Counted from the stretch's first letter, positions 25,854 to 35,570 are shown. The stretch: DNA of 46,059 nt from a virus (IMGVR_UViG_3300043540_000318:1-46059), one strand, 5' to 3'. Made by a program: numbers and translations. The notes: generated by a model from the letters alone, not told the origin.

Positions 25854-27097
25854 TGAGTGTAGGTCTAGGGTATCTTAAGCAGGTACTGGCTAATAGTAGC
25901 AATATATCATTCCTTTCTGAAGACGGGCTCACTGAGAATGATTTCCTCGATGAGGAGATCGAAGTTCTTCGAATCATAATAAGATATGCAAAACATTACA
26001 ATAAGTTACCATCAATACATGTAGTAGAAGCAGAACTAGGAAAGGCGTTTCCGTTTTTTCCTGATGAACCATTAGCGTATTGGCGAGACTGCATTATACG
26101 CAGGACTGCGTCAAAGCTTATACTAGATAAAACCGAACAAATACGCAAAAGCATAGTAGAAACTGGTGATATAGAAAAGGCTGAAGAGAAGATACGATCT
26201 CTTTATACTGAACTCATCACTAAGCGCAAGACAGAAGAAGTAGTTCACATAAGCGTCGCCGGAAAAGAGGCCTTAAAGGTACACGATGAGAAGGCCAAAA
26301 GCGGTAGCGCTATCGAGGTGCCATTTGGGTTTCCATTTATCGACGAGGTGACTGGTGGAGCGCAGGGTGGCGATTTGATATCGGTCATAGGACGAACTGG
26401 TACAGGAAAAACTTACACACTCATCAAGATGGCTGGCGCAGCATACGACTTTGGGAAGACTCCAATGATCATCACTACAGAGATGTCTCCAGTACAAACT
26501 GCTCGTAGAATACTCGCTCTGAGGACTGGGATATCGCCTAGCAAAATGCGCGATGGAAAAATGTCTGTATTCGATGAGCGAGAAAAATTCATTAGTGAGA
26601 TAAAGGGTTTTGATAGACCATATTACATCATGAAAGGATCGTTAGCCACATCCCTTGAAAGCGTAATATTGCAAATAAGAGAAAAAGACCCAGATTGCAT
26701 ATATATCGATGGAACATATTTACTCAAGCCGTCTGACATTAGAGGAAAAAGCACATTCGAGCAAGTGTCTGCGGGCGTTACAATGCTGAAATCTATTGCG
26801 CAAGAGTTGAACAAACCAATAGTCACAACATATCAGATAAAACGTAAAACTTCTGGTGGTTTGGAAGATGTTTACCAAACAGATGTTGTCGCACAGCTCT
26901 CAAGTATAGTCCTGAGAGTGAGGAATGCTGAAGATGCTACAGGAGAGGAGGGTGCTTGGACTGCGCTTCAGTACAAAACTATCGAAATCCTGAAAGGAAG
27001 GGAGGGTGAACGAGGCGGTATTCTGGTAATGTTTGACATGGCAAATATGCGTATAGAGGAGGTTGAAGTTCTACGTGAGGCAAAGCGAAATAGTTAA
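25853..27097 (+). CDS. Replicative DNA helicase, DnaB-like (SF4)
   Basis: 414 residues. The N-terminal ~130 residues are helical and all different from DnaB's usual interaction domain. The RecA-like core begins near residue 155 (VPFGFPFIDEVTGG). Walker A is GRTGTGKT at about 180-187. A Walker B-type strand with IYIDGTYLL follows, and IVTTYQIKRKT corresponds to the motif-3 'Q' strand. It unwinds the fork in concert with the primase encoded next. Its 3' end overlaps the primase frame by about 20 nt. Confidence 0.9.
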   Translation: MSVGLGYLKQVLANSSNISFLSEDGLTENDFLDEEIEVLRIIIRYAKHYNKLPSIHVVEAELGKAFPFFPDEPLAYWRDCIIRRTASKLILDKTEQIRKSIVETGDIEKAEEKIRSLYTELITKRKTEEVVHISVAGKEALKVHDEKAKSGSAIEVPFGFPFIDEVTGGAQGGDLISVIGRTGTGKTYTLIKMAGAAYDFGKTPMIITTEMSPVQTARRILALRTGISPSKMRDGKMSVFDEREKFISEIKGFDRPYYIMKGSLATSLESVILQIREKDPDCIYIDGTYLLKPSDIRGKSTFEQVSAGVTMLKSIAQELNKPIVTTYQIKRKTSGGLEDVYQTDVVAQLSSIVLRVRNAEDATGEEGAWTALQYKTIEILKGREGERGGILVMFDMANMRIEEVEVLREAKRNS

Positions 27098-28103
27098 GAT
27101 GTTAAGCGATCTAGGCGTCGGTAGTGTGAATGTTCGTGATGGCTGGGTTTCATCATGTTGCCCGCTTGCGAAGTACACACATGTTTCTGGTTCTGACAAA
27201 CACCCAAGCTTTGGAATAAGCATAAATGATGATGGACAATCTGTATGGAAATGCTTTACGTGCTCAAATGATCCAAGAAACGTAATCAATCTGGTAGAAA
27301 CATATGCACATCTCTCTGGTAGGAAACCACTCATAGCCGGAAGAATAGCGCTCAACGAAGCTGACCAGACTCCACCGTGGGATGTTGTTGAGCCAAGCCT
27401 GTCCGCGTATAAGGACGTGTGGTCTTCTGCAGTAAAAAGACCAGAAGTTGTTTTACCCTATGAGATTTTATCTCTTTTCCCATTGCTTGATGACGTTAAA
27501 GATGAAGATTATGCAGCAGACATCATTGATTATTTAACTGATGAAAGGATGATATCACTAGATCAAATATTCCGGTATAAGGTGAGGGCGTCAAAAGCTG
27601 ATGACCTTATTGTGTTTCCGTTCACCGTACCACACAGAGATATAAGTGTGTTGAGGGTTAGAAAATCTAGAACTAAGAGTTTGTTTACCATTAATCCAGA
27701 GTATGTAGGACAGCCGTGGTTGAGGTTCCCAAATCTCTCTGAGTCTGGCGCAATATTCGGAGCCGATGTCACTGACTGGAGTAAACCAGTATTCATTGTT
27801 GAGGGCGAACTGGATGCGTTGCGCTTAGCATCTTTAGGGAACGATAATGTTGTTGCCGTTGGAACAAACACACCTACAGACATGCAGATAAAGAACCTAT
27901 GTGGGTTCCACTTCTTTGTTGGCATGGACTCTGACAAGGCTGGAAAAGAGGGTGCACAGAAAACCATAGGAAAGATAAAAAAATTCATACCAGGATCAAT
28001 AGTTGTGAACCTTGACTGGGGTGTTGTTAATTGCAAAGACCCAGGTGATTTACTGAACTTCGAACAGGTTGAACGTGTTGTAAGCATGGGGAGGATTGTT
28101 TGA
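27075..28103 (+). CDS. DNA primase, DnaG-type
   Basis: About 342 residues if started at GTG 27075 (AGGAGG 12 nt upstream); a TTG at 27063 abuts the AGGAGG too closely and an ATG at 27099 would clip the N-terminus. Residues about 19-60 are a zinc ribbon (CCPLAKYTHVSG, PSFGISI, WKCFTCSN). The TOPRIM core near residue 225 shows FIVEGELDALRLA and then VGMDSDKAGKEGA, the acidic metal-binding motifs of DnaG. It makes RNA primers for the helicase encoded just upstream. Confidence 0.88.
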   Translation: MRQSEIVKMLSDLGVGSVNVRDGWVSSCCPLAKYTHVSGSDKHPSFGISINDDGQSVWKCFTCSNDPRNVINLVETYAHLSGRKPLIAGRIALNEADQTPPWDVVEPSLSAYKDVWSSAVKRPEVVLPYEILSLFPLLDDVKDEDYAADIIDYLTDERMISLDQIFRYKVRASKADDLIVFPFTVPHRDISVLRVRKSRTKSLFTINPEYVGQPWLRFPNLSESGAIFGADVTDWSKPVFIVEGELDALRLASLGNDNVVAVGTNTPTDMQIKNLCGFHFFVGMDSDKAGKEGAQKTIGKIKKFIPGSIVVNLDWGVVNCKDPGDLLNFEQVERVVSMGRIV

Positions 28104-28474
28104 TAATTAATCGTAAGCCCACCGCTGTACCGCGCATGCTTGAGTACAATGGGAGAGTGCAGAGCTTGCGCGCTTGGGCAAAGGAGCTAGGAATATGCAG
28201 TAAAGGCCTTATCAGGAGACTTAGGTACACAGACGATAAAGAAAAGATTTTTAGGAAACGAGGTTCTTTTGAATACAATCATACCAACGAAAGGAAGGTA
28301 ATTAATTACTGTGGCGTTGATTATTCAGTGATGGATTTCTGCGTGGCGTATAAACTGCCAGTGGAATTAGTCATGTCATTAATACCATATGGATACACTG
28401 GGGAGGAAATAATGGCTGAAGTTGATGAGATGTATGAGGAAATATCACTTGACTTTAATTGTGAAATATGGTAA
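28100..28474 (+). CDS. Small DNA-binding protein with two HTH-like units
   Basis: 124 residues starting at TTG 28100, supported by GGGGAGG 5 nt upstream and overlap with the primase stop. Residues about 18-42 (YNGRVQSLRAWAKELGICSK) have the form of DNA-recognition repeats found in homing endonucleases and phage regulators ('G-x-x-x-S-L-x-x-W-A-x-x-L-G-I'). A second unit (YCGVDYSVMDFCVAYKLPVE) is similar in spacing. No nuclease motif is present. A regulator or accessory DNA-binding protein is likely. Confidence 0.65.
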   Translation: MIINRKPTAVPRMLEYNGRVQSLRAWAKELGICSKGLIRRLRYTDDKEKIFRKRGSFEYNHTNERKVINYCGVDYSVMDFCVAYKLPVELVMSLIPYGYTGEEIMAEVDEMYEEISLDFNCEIW

Positions 28475-28477
28475 GAT
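28449..28477 (+). promoter_or_regulatory. Candidate sigma70 promoter before the SSB gene
   Basis: TTGACT at 28449-28454, 17 bp, TAAGAT at 28472-28477, lying across the end of the preceding gene. It gives a ~30-nt leader containing GGAGGAG before the ATG at 28514. An extra promoter would raise production of the ssDNA-binding protein. Confidence 0.55.
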
Positions 28478-28513
28478 ATTTGACAATCAATAATACCTGT
28501 ATGGAGGAGCAAA

Positions 28514-29335
28514 ATGGACTTAACTAGACTAACTGGCCAAATGGCGATTAAAAAGGCAAAAGAGGAATTTGATCGAAAACAAAAGTTAGCTTCTTTGGGT
28601 GGGGGGGCAAGGAGATTTTTTCTGAAGGTTGGTGAATCTGCGAATGTAACTTTTCTTGATGTTCCAGAAACAAGCGCACATGAGCACACTATCAAAATTA
28701 ACGAAACAACTTACAGAACTGAACCATGCATAAACGATGAGTACGGGAGGGGCGATTGCCCGCATTGCCTTGCTGGAGTAAGAAGGGATAGGGTGATACT
28801 CGCAACGATCATTAACCACAATAAGTATGAGTCTAAAAGACACGAGGGTGTGATATACCAGAACCAGAAACAGTATATTGCGCTGAAGGGGCGCGCTTTT
28901 ATAGCAATGTGGGATTACATATGCGAAGACAGTGAAGATTATATGGACATACAGTATATGTTCTTTAACATTTCAAGACCAAATATAAAAACGTCTCTAA
29001 ATTGCGGTGAGATATTCAAACCACGTAAAAAGGTCAACGTGGCGCAACTTAAGCAATTGGCACCGCAGGGAGTTGACCCAGACGAGTTCATAAAACCATT
29101 CGATTATAGCCTATTCTATCCAATCGGTGCAAATGGTCCTCAACCCGCGATGGTAGAACCTGCCAACCCGTTCGAGAACGCCTTTCCGGAATTTGGTGGC
29201 GTTGATGATGCGGAGATAAAAGTGGTTAGTGAGATCGTGGCGCAACAAGATGACGTCAACACAGACGAGATTGCTGTCGAACAACCAAGCACCGGAAAAA
29301 AGAAGAAAAAAGAGAGGCTGAGCGATTTGCTCTAA
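28514..29335 (+). CDS. Single-stranded DNA-binding protein, gp32-like
   Basis: 273 residues. A basic N-terminal arm (AIKKAKEEFDRKQ) is followed by an OB-type region with zinc-type Cys/His residues (CINDEYGRGDCPHC at about residues 75-88). The C-terminus is acidic and ends after a Lys run in SDLL, like the protein-docking tails of SSBs. It lies between primase and helicase/RecA genes and has its own promoter and a strong RBS. The family assignment is from architecture; an exact homolog was not recognised. Confidence 0.65.
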   Translation: MDLTRLTGQMAIKKAKEEFDRKQKLASLGGGARRFFLKVGESANVTFLDVPETSAHEHTIKINETTYRTEPCINDEYGRGDCPHCLAGVRRDRVILATIINHNKYESKRHEGVIYQNQKQYIALKGRAFIAMWDYICEDSEDYMDIQYMFFNISRPNIKTSLNCGEIFKPRKKVNVAQLKQLAPQGVDPDEFIKPFDYSLFYPIGANGPQPAMVEPANPFENAFPEFGGVDDAEIKVVSEIVAQQDDVNTDEIAVEQPSTGKKKKKERLSDLL

Positions 29336-29343
29336 GGTTATCC

Positions 29344-30744
29344 GTGGCACTGTTCAGTAAATGTGTGATAGGTACACACCTCTTCTTTCCAAAAGAAGAA
29401 ATAGAAAATCTTGAGGAGTTGAGGGAGAATCTTACATTCATCAGCAGGTTCGATGATATGGTGAGAATTCAAACATATAAAGAAGATGATTCAATGTTTG
29501 GTGTACCTATCAACTTTTTTGGTTTTTGCGGCGATATAAGATCAAAGCTGTTGGACTCGAATATTGTTGACAAGGTTGTTGATCTCAGAACCGACGGGAA
29601 CATCGGTATAAATATTAAGTTAAAATCTAGGTTGTGGGACTATCAAGAAAACATTGTAAACAAAATTATGGAAAAGGTTAGGCAGGGAGTTACTGGATTC
29701 TTCTTGGAGGCAAAACCTGGGAGTGGGAAAACCATTATTGGCATTGCGCTTATGTGTCGTCTCAATCGTACCACCCTAGTCGTTGTACCTAAAATCGATC
29801 TCGTACATCAATGGATCGAGCGTTTGGTTGAACATAGTAGCATCACAAAAGATGAGATTGCAACGTGTTACAACGGAAAGCTGTCGGGCAATTTTGATGT
29901 TGCAAAGGTCACAATTGGCCTGGTGCACACATTGAGACTTGACCGGTTTGGGGAATCATTCAGGAAGAGATTCGGTGTGGTAGTGTATGATGAGGTTGAC
30001 TTTAGCATACCGCCATCTACATTTGCGCCTGTTGCATCTATGTTCTATGCCAGGTATCGTATAGGTATGACTGCCACGAGAGTGAGAAGCGACGGTCTTC
30101 ACAAGGTCTTTGACAAACATCTCGGGCAGTTCAAAATAGCTGCGGAGAGTTCACGTACAATGAAACCACATGTTGTGCAAGTATTTTACCCTGAGTCGTC
30201 TGGATATGTTGCAGAATCAATTGATTTCAAATACAGGCGTGGTCAGATACTATCAAGGATTGCTAATAATACAAATAGGAATCTGCTTGTTGCAAAATAT
30301 ACCTACATGGCGTACGAATCTGGAAGGGACACATTGGTGCTTTCCGACAGAAAAGATCAACTTATGGAGTTGTACTCGATACTCACTACTATCCACAATG
30401 TCCCAAAGAAACACATAGGATACTTTGTAAGTAGTATGAAAGACAGGGCGTTACGAAAGGAGGAACTAAAGAGGACGCTTGAAAAATGTAAGATAATACT
30501 CGGCACATACGGCATGGGTTCACGTGGAACTGATGTGCAGAGACTATCTGCGCTTATCTTAGCGACTCCACACTCCAATATGACACAAATATCTGGTCGT
30601 ATAGAAAGGTTCCTAGAGGGGAAACAACAACCCGTAATTATAGACTTTGTTGACACAGCATACTCTGATCTGGTAAAGAGTGGGCAATCAAGACTCAATT
30701 ATTACACCAGACAGAAACTACATGTGGAGAAGGTGTACGTGTAA
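29344..30744 (+). CDS. SF2 DNA helicase (UvsW-like / type III restriction-like)
   Basis: 466 residues from GTG at 29344. Motif Q region LWDYQENIVNKI, Walker A EAKPGSGKT (about 122-130), motif II VVYDEVDF, motif III GMTATR, then in the second RecA fold TYGMGSRGTDVQRL and motif VI QISGRIER. Motif II is DEVD rather than DEAD/DEAH. Such phage helicases remodel recombination intermediates and R-loops during the switch to recombination-dependent replication. The neighbour genes (SSB, RecA) fit this. Confidence 0.85.
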   Translation: MALFSKCVIGTHLFFPKEEIENLEELRENLTFISRFDDMVRIQTYKEDDSMFGVPINFFGFCGDIRSKLLDSNIVDKVVDLRTDGNIGINIKLKSRLWDYQENIVNKIMEKVRQGVTGFFLEAKPGSGKTIIGIALMCRLNRTTLVVVPKIDLVHQWIERLVEHSSITKDEIATCYNGKLSGNFDVAKVTIGLVHTLRLDRFGESFRKRFGVVVYDEVDFSIPPSTFAPVASMFYARYRIGMTATRVRSDGLHKVFDKHLGQFKIAAESSRTMKPHVVQVFYPESSGYVAESIDFKYRRGQILSRIANNTNRNLLVAKYTYMAYESGRDTLVLSDRKDQLMELYSILTTIHNVPKKHIGYFVSSMKDRALRKEELKRTLEKCKIILGTYGMGSRGTDVQRLSALILATPHSNMTQISGRIERFLEGKQQPVIIDFVDTAYSDLVKSGQSRLNYYTRQKLHVEKVYV

Positions 30745-30755
30745 GGGAGGCAACC

Positions 30756-31079
30756 ATGGCGAGAAAGAAAGCAGACAACAGCAGAATACTAGTAACTCGC
30801 ACAAAGGTGGGGCAGGAGGATGATGAGCGTCAATGTGAGGTTGTAAGAGATGAGCAGATTGCTGTTCGTGTGTTCCAGACGAACCCAGCGGAAGTGAGCA
30901 TAAAGTATGGTAGGACCGTTCAGTTGAGAGAGTTTGAAAGCTTTCGTGTGGATATTATGGTATCGTGTCCATGTTATGTTGAAGAGGTTGAGGATGTGTA
31001 TGGTCAACTGAAAGATTTGGTCGGTGATATGCTCTTTGAGCATCTTAATGCACTTAAACCATCAGATGGGGAACAATAG
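30756..31079 (+). CDS. Conserved small protein upstream of recA-like gene
   Basis: 107 residues. The pattern VSIKYGRTVQLREFESFRVDIMVSCPCY, followed by a helix, recurs in phage proteins encoded beside recombination genes. The function is not established. The last base of the stop is shared with the GTG start of the RecA-like gene, so the two are coupled. A recombination mediator (UvsY-type role) would suit the context but is inference. Confidence 0.6.
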   Translation: MARKKADNSRILVTRTKVGQEDDERQCEVVRDEQIAVRVFQTNPAEVSIKYGRTVQLREFESFRVDIMVSCPCYVEEVEDVYGQLKDLVGDMLFEHLNALKPSDGEQ

Positions 31080-32233
31080 TGGCTAGGTCAAAGGACAAAG
31101 AAGAAGTTCCGTCCATTGAAGAATATATGAGTGAGATAAACAAGCAATATGGCGACAATACCGCCGTGAGGGGTGTTGAGCTTGTCGTAAAGCGAAGGAG
31201 ATTGCCAACAGGGATATTCTCCGTGGATTTTGCTACATGTGGAGGAATACCCTTAAACCAGGTTACCTGCTTCAAAGGTCCAGAGTCTGGCGGTAAGTCA
31301 TCTGTCGCTATGAGCGTGGCGGCGACGCTGAGTAAGATGTGTTTAAGATGCATGTCATTTGAGTGCTCATGCTCGCTCCCAAAGCTCACAGCAAAGACTG
31401 CGTGGCTCGACGTTGAAGGTACATTTGATAGGGATTGGGCAGAAGCAATTGGGTTGGCTCCAGATGATTACTATATAGTGCACGCAGACGATGCTGAGCA
31501 GTACAGCTGGATTGCGTCAAACCTCGCAAAGTTGCCAGATTGTGGCCTTATAGTGGTTGACTCTGTTGGAGCTCTCGTTCCGTCGAAAATTTCTGAATCT
31601 GCTGTTTACGATCAGTTTATAGGAAATGAGGCAAAGCTGATCACAAGAATGATCAAGCTTATATCAAACAATCTTGCCAGAAGATCACAAGAACACCCAT
31701 GCGCTGCTATTGTAATCAATCAAGTAAGATATAAGATAGGTGAACTCTATGGAAACCCTGAGACAATGCCAGGCGGTCAGGCGTTGAAACATCTTTCGTC
31801 AATGATCGTACGCTTTAATAAGGTTGCGTTATTGGAGAAAGAAAAGAAAACTATGATCGACGACAACAGAAAACTTAACATAGCGCAACGACACAGCTTC
31901 ACCATTGAGAAACACAAAGTTTCAATCCTGTCTGGTGGTGGTTCTTTCTTGAGGTGCAAAGAGGATGTGTACGACAGCGAGACAGATGAGTTGCTTTATA
32001 GACGCGGGCAGGTTGTGGAGTATCAAACTGTAATGGAGTTGGCTAAAAGGTACGCTGTAGTCACACAAACTGTCGGCGGTAAGTGGGGCGCTCCATCTGT
32101 GAGCGATGAAACAGGTACACAAAAGGACTTGATTAAATATTGGAGGGAAAATGATGACGTGTTCTTGAAGGTGCAACGCGCAGTCATAAATGAAGGTATG
32201 AGGGCTGTATTTGGTGGAGGTGTTATATTTTGA
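31079..32233 (+). CDS. RecA/UvsX-like recombinase
   Basis: 384 residues from GTG 31079. Walker A is GPESGGKSS (about 67-75), Walker B GLIVVDSVGAL, and the loop region INQVRYKIGELYGNPE with GGQALKH matches the L1/L2 ssDNA-binding part of RecA. An insertion after the Walker A helix carries four Cys (88, 91, 96, 98), a likely zinc knuckle not found in ordinary RecA. It catalyses strand exchange and starts recombination-dependent replication. Confidence 0.9.
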   Translation: MARSKDKEEVPSIEEYMSEINKQYGDNTAVRGVELVVKRRRLPTGIFSVDFATCGGIPLNQVTCFKGPESGGKSSVAMSVAATLSKMCLRCMSFECSCSLPKLTAKTAWLDVEGTFDRDWAEAIGLAPDDYYIVHADDAEQYSWIASNLAKLPDCGLIVVDSVGALVPSKISESAVYDQFIGNEAKLITRMIKLISNNLARRSQEHPCAAIVINQVRYKIGELYGNPETMPGGQALKHLSSMIVRFNKVALLEKEKKTMIDDNRKLNIAQRHSFTIEKHKVSILSGGGSFLRCKEDVYDSETDELLYRRGQVVEYQTVMELAKRYAVVTQTVGGKWGAPSVSDETGTQKDLIKYWRENDDVFLKVQRAVINEGMRAVFGGGVIF

Positions 32234-32691
32234 AACTTATATGTGATGTATGTGGAAGTGCAATCAAGGTAAATCAGAAAAACAGGAACACAATAGACCC
32301 AACATCAAAGAATTTTTGTAGCAAAGGTTGCCTATTAGGTCTAATACGTATGTGTCATCCAATACCTCAATCAGAACTGATCCTAAACTACCCAGATACT
32401 GGAAATATCTGGTCTGTCGAGTTGCGGAGATTCTTCAGGTCATCATACGAGGTTGATGTAGCAAAATTCCTGGACGAATCAGATATAGAATATGAGTACG
32501 AACAGTACTTATTCCCCATAAAAAACACTGTGTATATACCTGACTTTTTCTTGCCTGAGTATGGGTGTTTTTTGGAGGTAAAGGGTCGCTTTGGAATAGG
32601 GAGTAAAGAAAAACTTAAGGTGTTCAGGGAAGTCTATGATTATAGTTTAATTACTATACCCTGGCACAGGAGAGGATTGTTTGAGTTGTGA
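32230..32691 (+). CDS. Zn-finger PD-(D/E)XK endonuclease
   Basis: 153 residues from TTG 32230, which overlaps the RecA stop and has GGAGG upstream. The N-terminal ~35 residues are a Cys4 zinc finger (CDVCGSA ... FCSKGC). The remainder is a restriction-type nuclease fold: SYEVDVAKFLDESDIEYEYEQ, YIPDFFLPEYG and LEVKGR give the E...PD...ExK catalytic set. A role in DNA junction cleavage or host DNA breakdown is likely from its place among recombination genes. Confidence 0.78.
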   Translation: MKLICDVCGSAIKVNQKNRNTIDPTSKNFCSKGCLLGLIRMCHPIPQSELILNYPDTGNIWSVELRRFFRSSYEVDVAKFLDESDIEYEYEQYLFPIKNTVYIPDFFLPEYGCFLEVKGRFGIGSKEKLKVFREVYDYSLITIPWHRRGLFEL

Positions 32692-33548
32692 GCACTGTAT
32701 TGGAAGAATTAGCCTCTGCCATTGACACTAATCAGGAAGTCGATAAAGTTGTACGGCAGGAGACGATACCCAGTAAAGTTGATCATAGGTTCCCAAGGGC
32801 GTCAACTTTATACGACGCATGTATGCGACAGTATGTCATAAGCAATGCACTGAACATTGTGCATAGGGATTTCATACCGCCGGCGAGACAGATGACCTTT
32901 GATATAGGATCATCCATACACGAATTTTTGCAAAACAAGGATAGGTACTTTGGTCAAAGTCGGAGGGGCACGTGGGAATGTGTGGCTTGTGGGATGACAA
33001 CAGATTTCGGCCCGCCTCCGAGCAAACCCTGTGGGTGTGGCGCTCGAATTGAATCTTTCAGGTACAAAGAACTAATGATAAAACTTGAGAACCCTATCTA
33101 TGTCAGCGGTCATCCTGACATGTTCATCGAGTTAAATGGTTGCAATCGTATTGTGGAAATAAAATCCATAAGCGGAGATAGGTTCCGCTCACTCAATGCG
33201 CCGCTAGTTCAGCACACATGGCAAGTACTCACATATGCATTCGTGTGCAAGACTACCAAATTGGTGCCTGCTTTCGACGAATCCGAATCTTATGTGGTAT
33301 ATGTAAGCAAACAAGAAATCAGGGGCGAGTTGCCTATGAAGTCATTCACTGTAAAGTATGATGAATTATTGCTTAGGGAGATTATAGCTAAACTCTTGGT
33401 GTTCAAGTGTGGCATTGAAAGGAGGGTATTGCCGGAGCCAGCTTTAGAGTGCATCGAAACAAAGTTTCAAGGGCAAGTTGCAAAGCGCTGTCATGTCTGG
33501 GATGCTTGTGTGAATGCATATAGGAGGAATACTGCGTGGCTGGAATAA
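32688..33548 (+). CDS. RecB/Cas4-like PD-(D/E)XK exonuclease
   Basis: 286 residues from GTG 32688. FDIGSSIHEFLQ, GHPDMFIEL, RIVEIKSI and QVLTYAFVC are the RecB-nuclease motifs (His, Asp, Glu-x-Lys and Gln-x3-Tyr). A zinc ribbon (CVACG ... CGCG) is inserted at about residues 97-117. Cys 45 and the C-terminal RCHVWDAC pair could ligate an iron-sulphur cluster as in Cas4/AddB. It probably resects DNA ends for the RecA-like protein. Confidence 0.8.
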   Translation: MSTVLEELASAIDTNQEVDKVVRQETIPSKVDHRFPRASTLYDACMRQYVISNALNIVHRDFIPPARQMTFDIGSSIHEFLQNKDRYFGQSRRGTWECVACGMTTDFGPPPSKPCGCGARIESFRYKELMIKLENPIYVSGHPDMFIELNGCNRIVEIKSISGDRFRSLNAPLVQHTWQVLTYAFVCKTTKLVPAFDESESYVVYVSKQEIRGELPMKSFTVKYDELLLREIIAKLLVFKCGIERRVLPEPALECIETKFQGQVAKRCHVWDACVNAYRRNTAWLE

Positions 33549-34063
33549 CGGTTATGGGTATCGATCCATCGCTCAGATCAACCGGTGTTGCAGTTTTGGG
33601 GTGTGATCCTGATAGGGTGTACTCAATAAAGACCTCCAGACTTAATCAAGCGGACGCTATCGGAATGGTAGCGGATAAAATACTAAAAGAAGCGCGAGAC
33701 GTCGATTTCACATTCATCGAAGGATATGCGTTTGGAAAGTTTGGCGGAAGTTCATCGGTATCAGTATTGATAGAATTAAGCGGCGTCATAAAGTATGAGC
33801 TTCGTAAGTTGGGTTACAAATTTATCGTTGTACCGCCAACAGTGGTGAAGAAGTACCTCACTGGCAGTGGAAATTCAAACAAAGACAAAATGATGCTTTC
33901 GTGCTACAGAAAGTTCGGGCTTGAGTTTGAAACATCAGACGAATGCGACGCCTATGCATTAGCTGATTTAGGTTATCACACAGTATCTCACGAACCGAGA
34001 CGGAATCTCACCAAAGCTGAACTTGAGGTTATACAGAGAGTGAGGGACGATGGACAATTTTAA
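33536..34063 (+). CDS. RuvC-like Holliday junction resolvase
   Basis: 175 residues from GTG 33536 with AGGAGG 8 nt upstream. RNase H-fold motifs: GIDPSLRSTG with Asp10, FIEGYAFG with Glu62, and SDECDAYALAD with Asp134/Asp137 near the C-terminus; VPPTVVKKYLTG is the RuvC-like DNA-contact segment. It resolves branched DNA before packaging by the terminase encoded further on. Length equals that of bacterial RuvC. Confidence 0.88.
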   Translation: MAGITVMGIDPSLRSTGVAVLGCDPDRVYSIKTSRLNQADAIGMVADKILKEARDVDFTFIEGYAFGKFGGSSSVSVLIELSGVIKYELRKLGYKFIVVPPTVVKKYLTGSGNSNKDKMMLSCYRKFGLEFETSDECDAYALADLGYHTVSHEPRRNLTKAELEVIQRVRDDGQF

Positions 34064-35570
34064 GCCTAGCGTAGTTCATTACCTCAAAGCTGGCAATCCA
34101 TGTTTGTTCATTCCAACAGTGGAGGATGAAACGACATTGGCCTGGGTGATCGACGCTGTGCGTGAAGTTGAACCAAACAGTAATGTGGTGAGTTTCTGTG
34201 TATGGAAAATAACTACTGGGCTTAGGTACTACTCATATAATGGATTCAAGTCAAGGAAACATTCATTACTCGGCGGTCGAGAGCTAGTCATAGCTTTGCA
34301 AGAAGTTGAGCGGTCTTCGAACCCATTGGTGGCAATATTCTTCCATGTCCGTCACTTTTTAGACCAACCAGTTGTGATACAGCAGATAATCGACACAGTC
34401 TCAAGCGCACGCGCAAATGGATCGACAATAGTATTTATTGGGTCTCATGTGGAACTACCGCCTGAGTTGCATGACATAGTAACTATATGTGAACCGCCGT
34501 TTCCAACAGTCGATTCACTATACAATCTATTCAAATCGATTGCAAAATCGTGTGAAGATGATATAAAGGATAAGCGCCTGAAAGGAAAGAGTCTGGACGC
34601 TATGATCAGGAGGGCTGCTATAGCTGCTATGGGACTCACATCGTGGTCTGCAGAAAATGCGTTTGCATTGTCTATTGCAAGCACAGGCACCATCAGTCTG
34701 CCTGTTATACAGCGTCAAAAGGAGCAGGAAATTAAAAAGAGCGACGTGCTTGAGTATGTTCTTGCTCTCGATCAAATTGACTCAGTGGGGGGATTTAGGG
34801 AGCTCAAGAAGTGGCTAGCCACTAGAAAGGTTGCCTTTCAAAAGAATGCTCGCGATGTTGGACTCCCCTGGCCGAAGGGTATCCTTCTATGTGGTCTATC
34901 TGGGTGTGGCAAGTCTCTGATTGCCAAGGCCGTAGCCAACTTCTTAGAGCTCCCGCTACTTCGTATGGATATGGGTCGAGTTTATAGGCAGTATGTGGGA
35001 ATGAGCGAGGCGTCCATGCGCACCGCTCTGCGGGTTGTTGAGGCGGTAAGCCCAGTCGTATTGCAAATAGATGAAATGGAGAAAGGTCTCGCTGGCGCGC
35101 AATCGTCTGGAGTGCTTGACTCAGGCGTCACCGCAAGAGTGTTAGCTACACTCCTCACATGGCGTCAGGAGACCTCATATCCTGTTTTCATAATTGGAAC
35201 CGTCAATGACCCAACCAGCATACCAGCAATGGTGTATAGAAAGGGGAGGTTTGATGAAATCTGGGCTGTCGGGCTCCCCAGTAGAACGATTAGGGAGGAG
35301 ATCGTACGAATACATCTTGAGAAACGAAATATCAACATCAGCAACATAGATGTCAACGCCATTGTTGACTCCACAGAAAAATTCACCGGCGCAGAGATTG
35401 AGTCATGCATCGAGGATAGTATGTTCTCTGCGTTTTTCGACGGCAAGGAGGTTGATACTAAATACATACTTGATTCAATAGCGAAAACAAATCCTCAGTA
35501 TAAGTCGTTGGCTGAGGAAGAGGACAATTTGACCGCATGGATGAAACTAAGAGCAAGACCAGTAGATTGA
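34050..35570 (+). CDS. AAA+ ATPase, Ycf46/FtsH-like
   Basis: 506 residues. The first ~200 residues resemble the Ycf46 N-terminal domain ('YLKAGNPCLFIPTVEDE'). The AAA+ module from about residue 245 has Walker A GLSGCGKS, Walker B VVLQIDEMEKG, sensor-1 IIGTVNDPTSIP and the RKGRFDE arginine box, then the lid with FTGAEIESCIED. No protease or helicase domain follows. Ycf46-like ATPases are found in large phages without a settled role; remodelling of replication or packaging complexes is possible. Confidence 0.82.
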   Translation: MDNFKPSVVHYLKAGNPCLFIPTVEDETTLAWVIDAVREVEPNSNVVSFCVWKITTGLRYYSYNGFKSRKHSLLGGRELVIALQEVERSSNPLVAIFFHVRHFLDQPVVIQQIIDTVSSARANGSTIVFIGSHVELPPELHDIVTICEPPFPTVDSLYNLFKSIAKSCEDDIKDKRLKGKSLDAMIRRAAIAAMGLTSWSAENAFALSIASTGTISLPVIQRQKEQEIKKSDVLEYVLALDQIDSVGGFRELKKWLATRKVAFQKNARDVGLPWPKGILLCGLSGCGKSLIAKAVANFLELPLLRMDMGRVYRQYVGMSEASMRTALRVVEAVSPVVLQIDEMEKGLAGAQSSGVLDSGVTARVLATLLTWRQETSYPVFIIGTVNDPTSIPAMVYRKGRFDEIWAVGLPSRTIREEIVRIHLEKRNINISNIDVNAIVDSTEKFTGAEIESCIEDSMFSAFFDGKEVDTKYILDSIAKTNPQYKSLAEEEDNLTAWMKLRARPVD

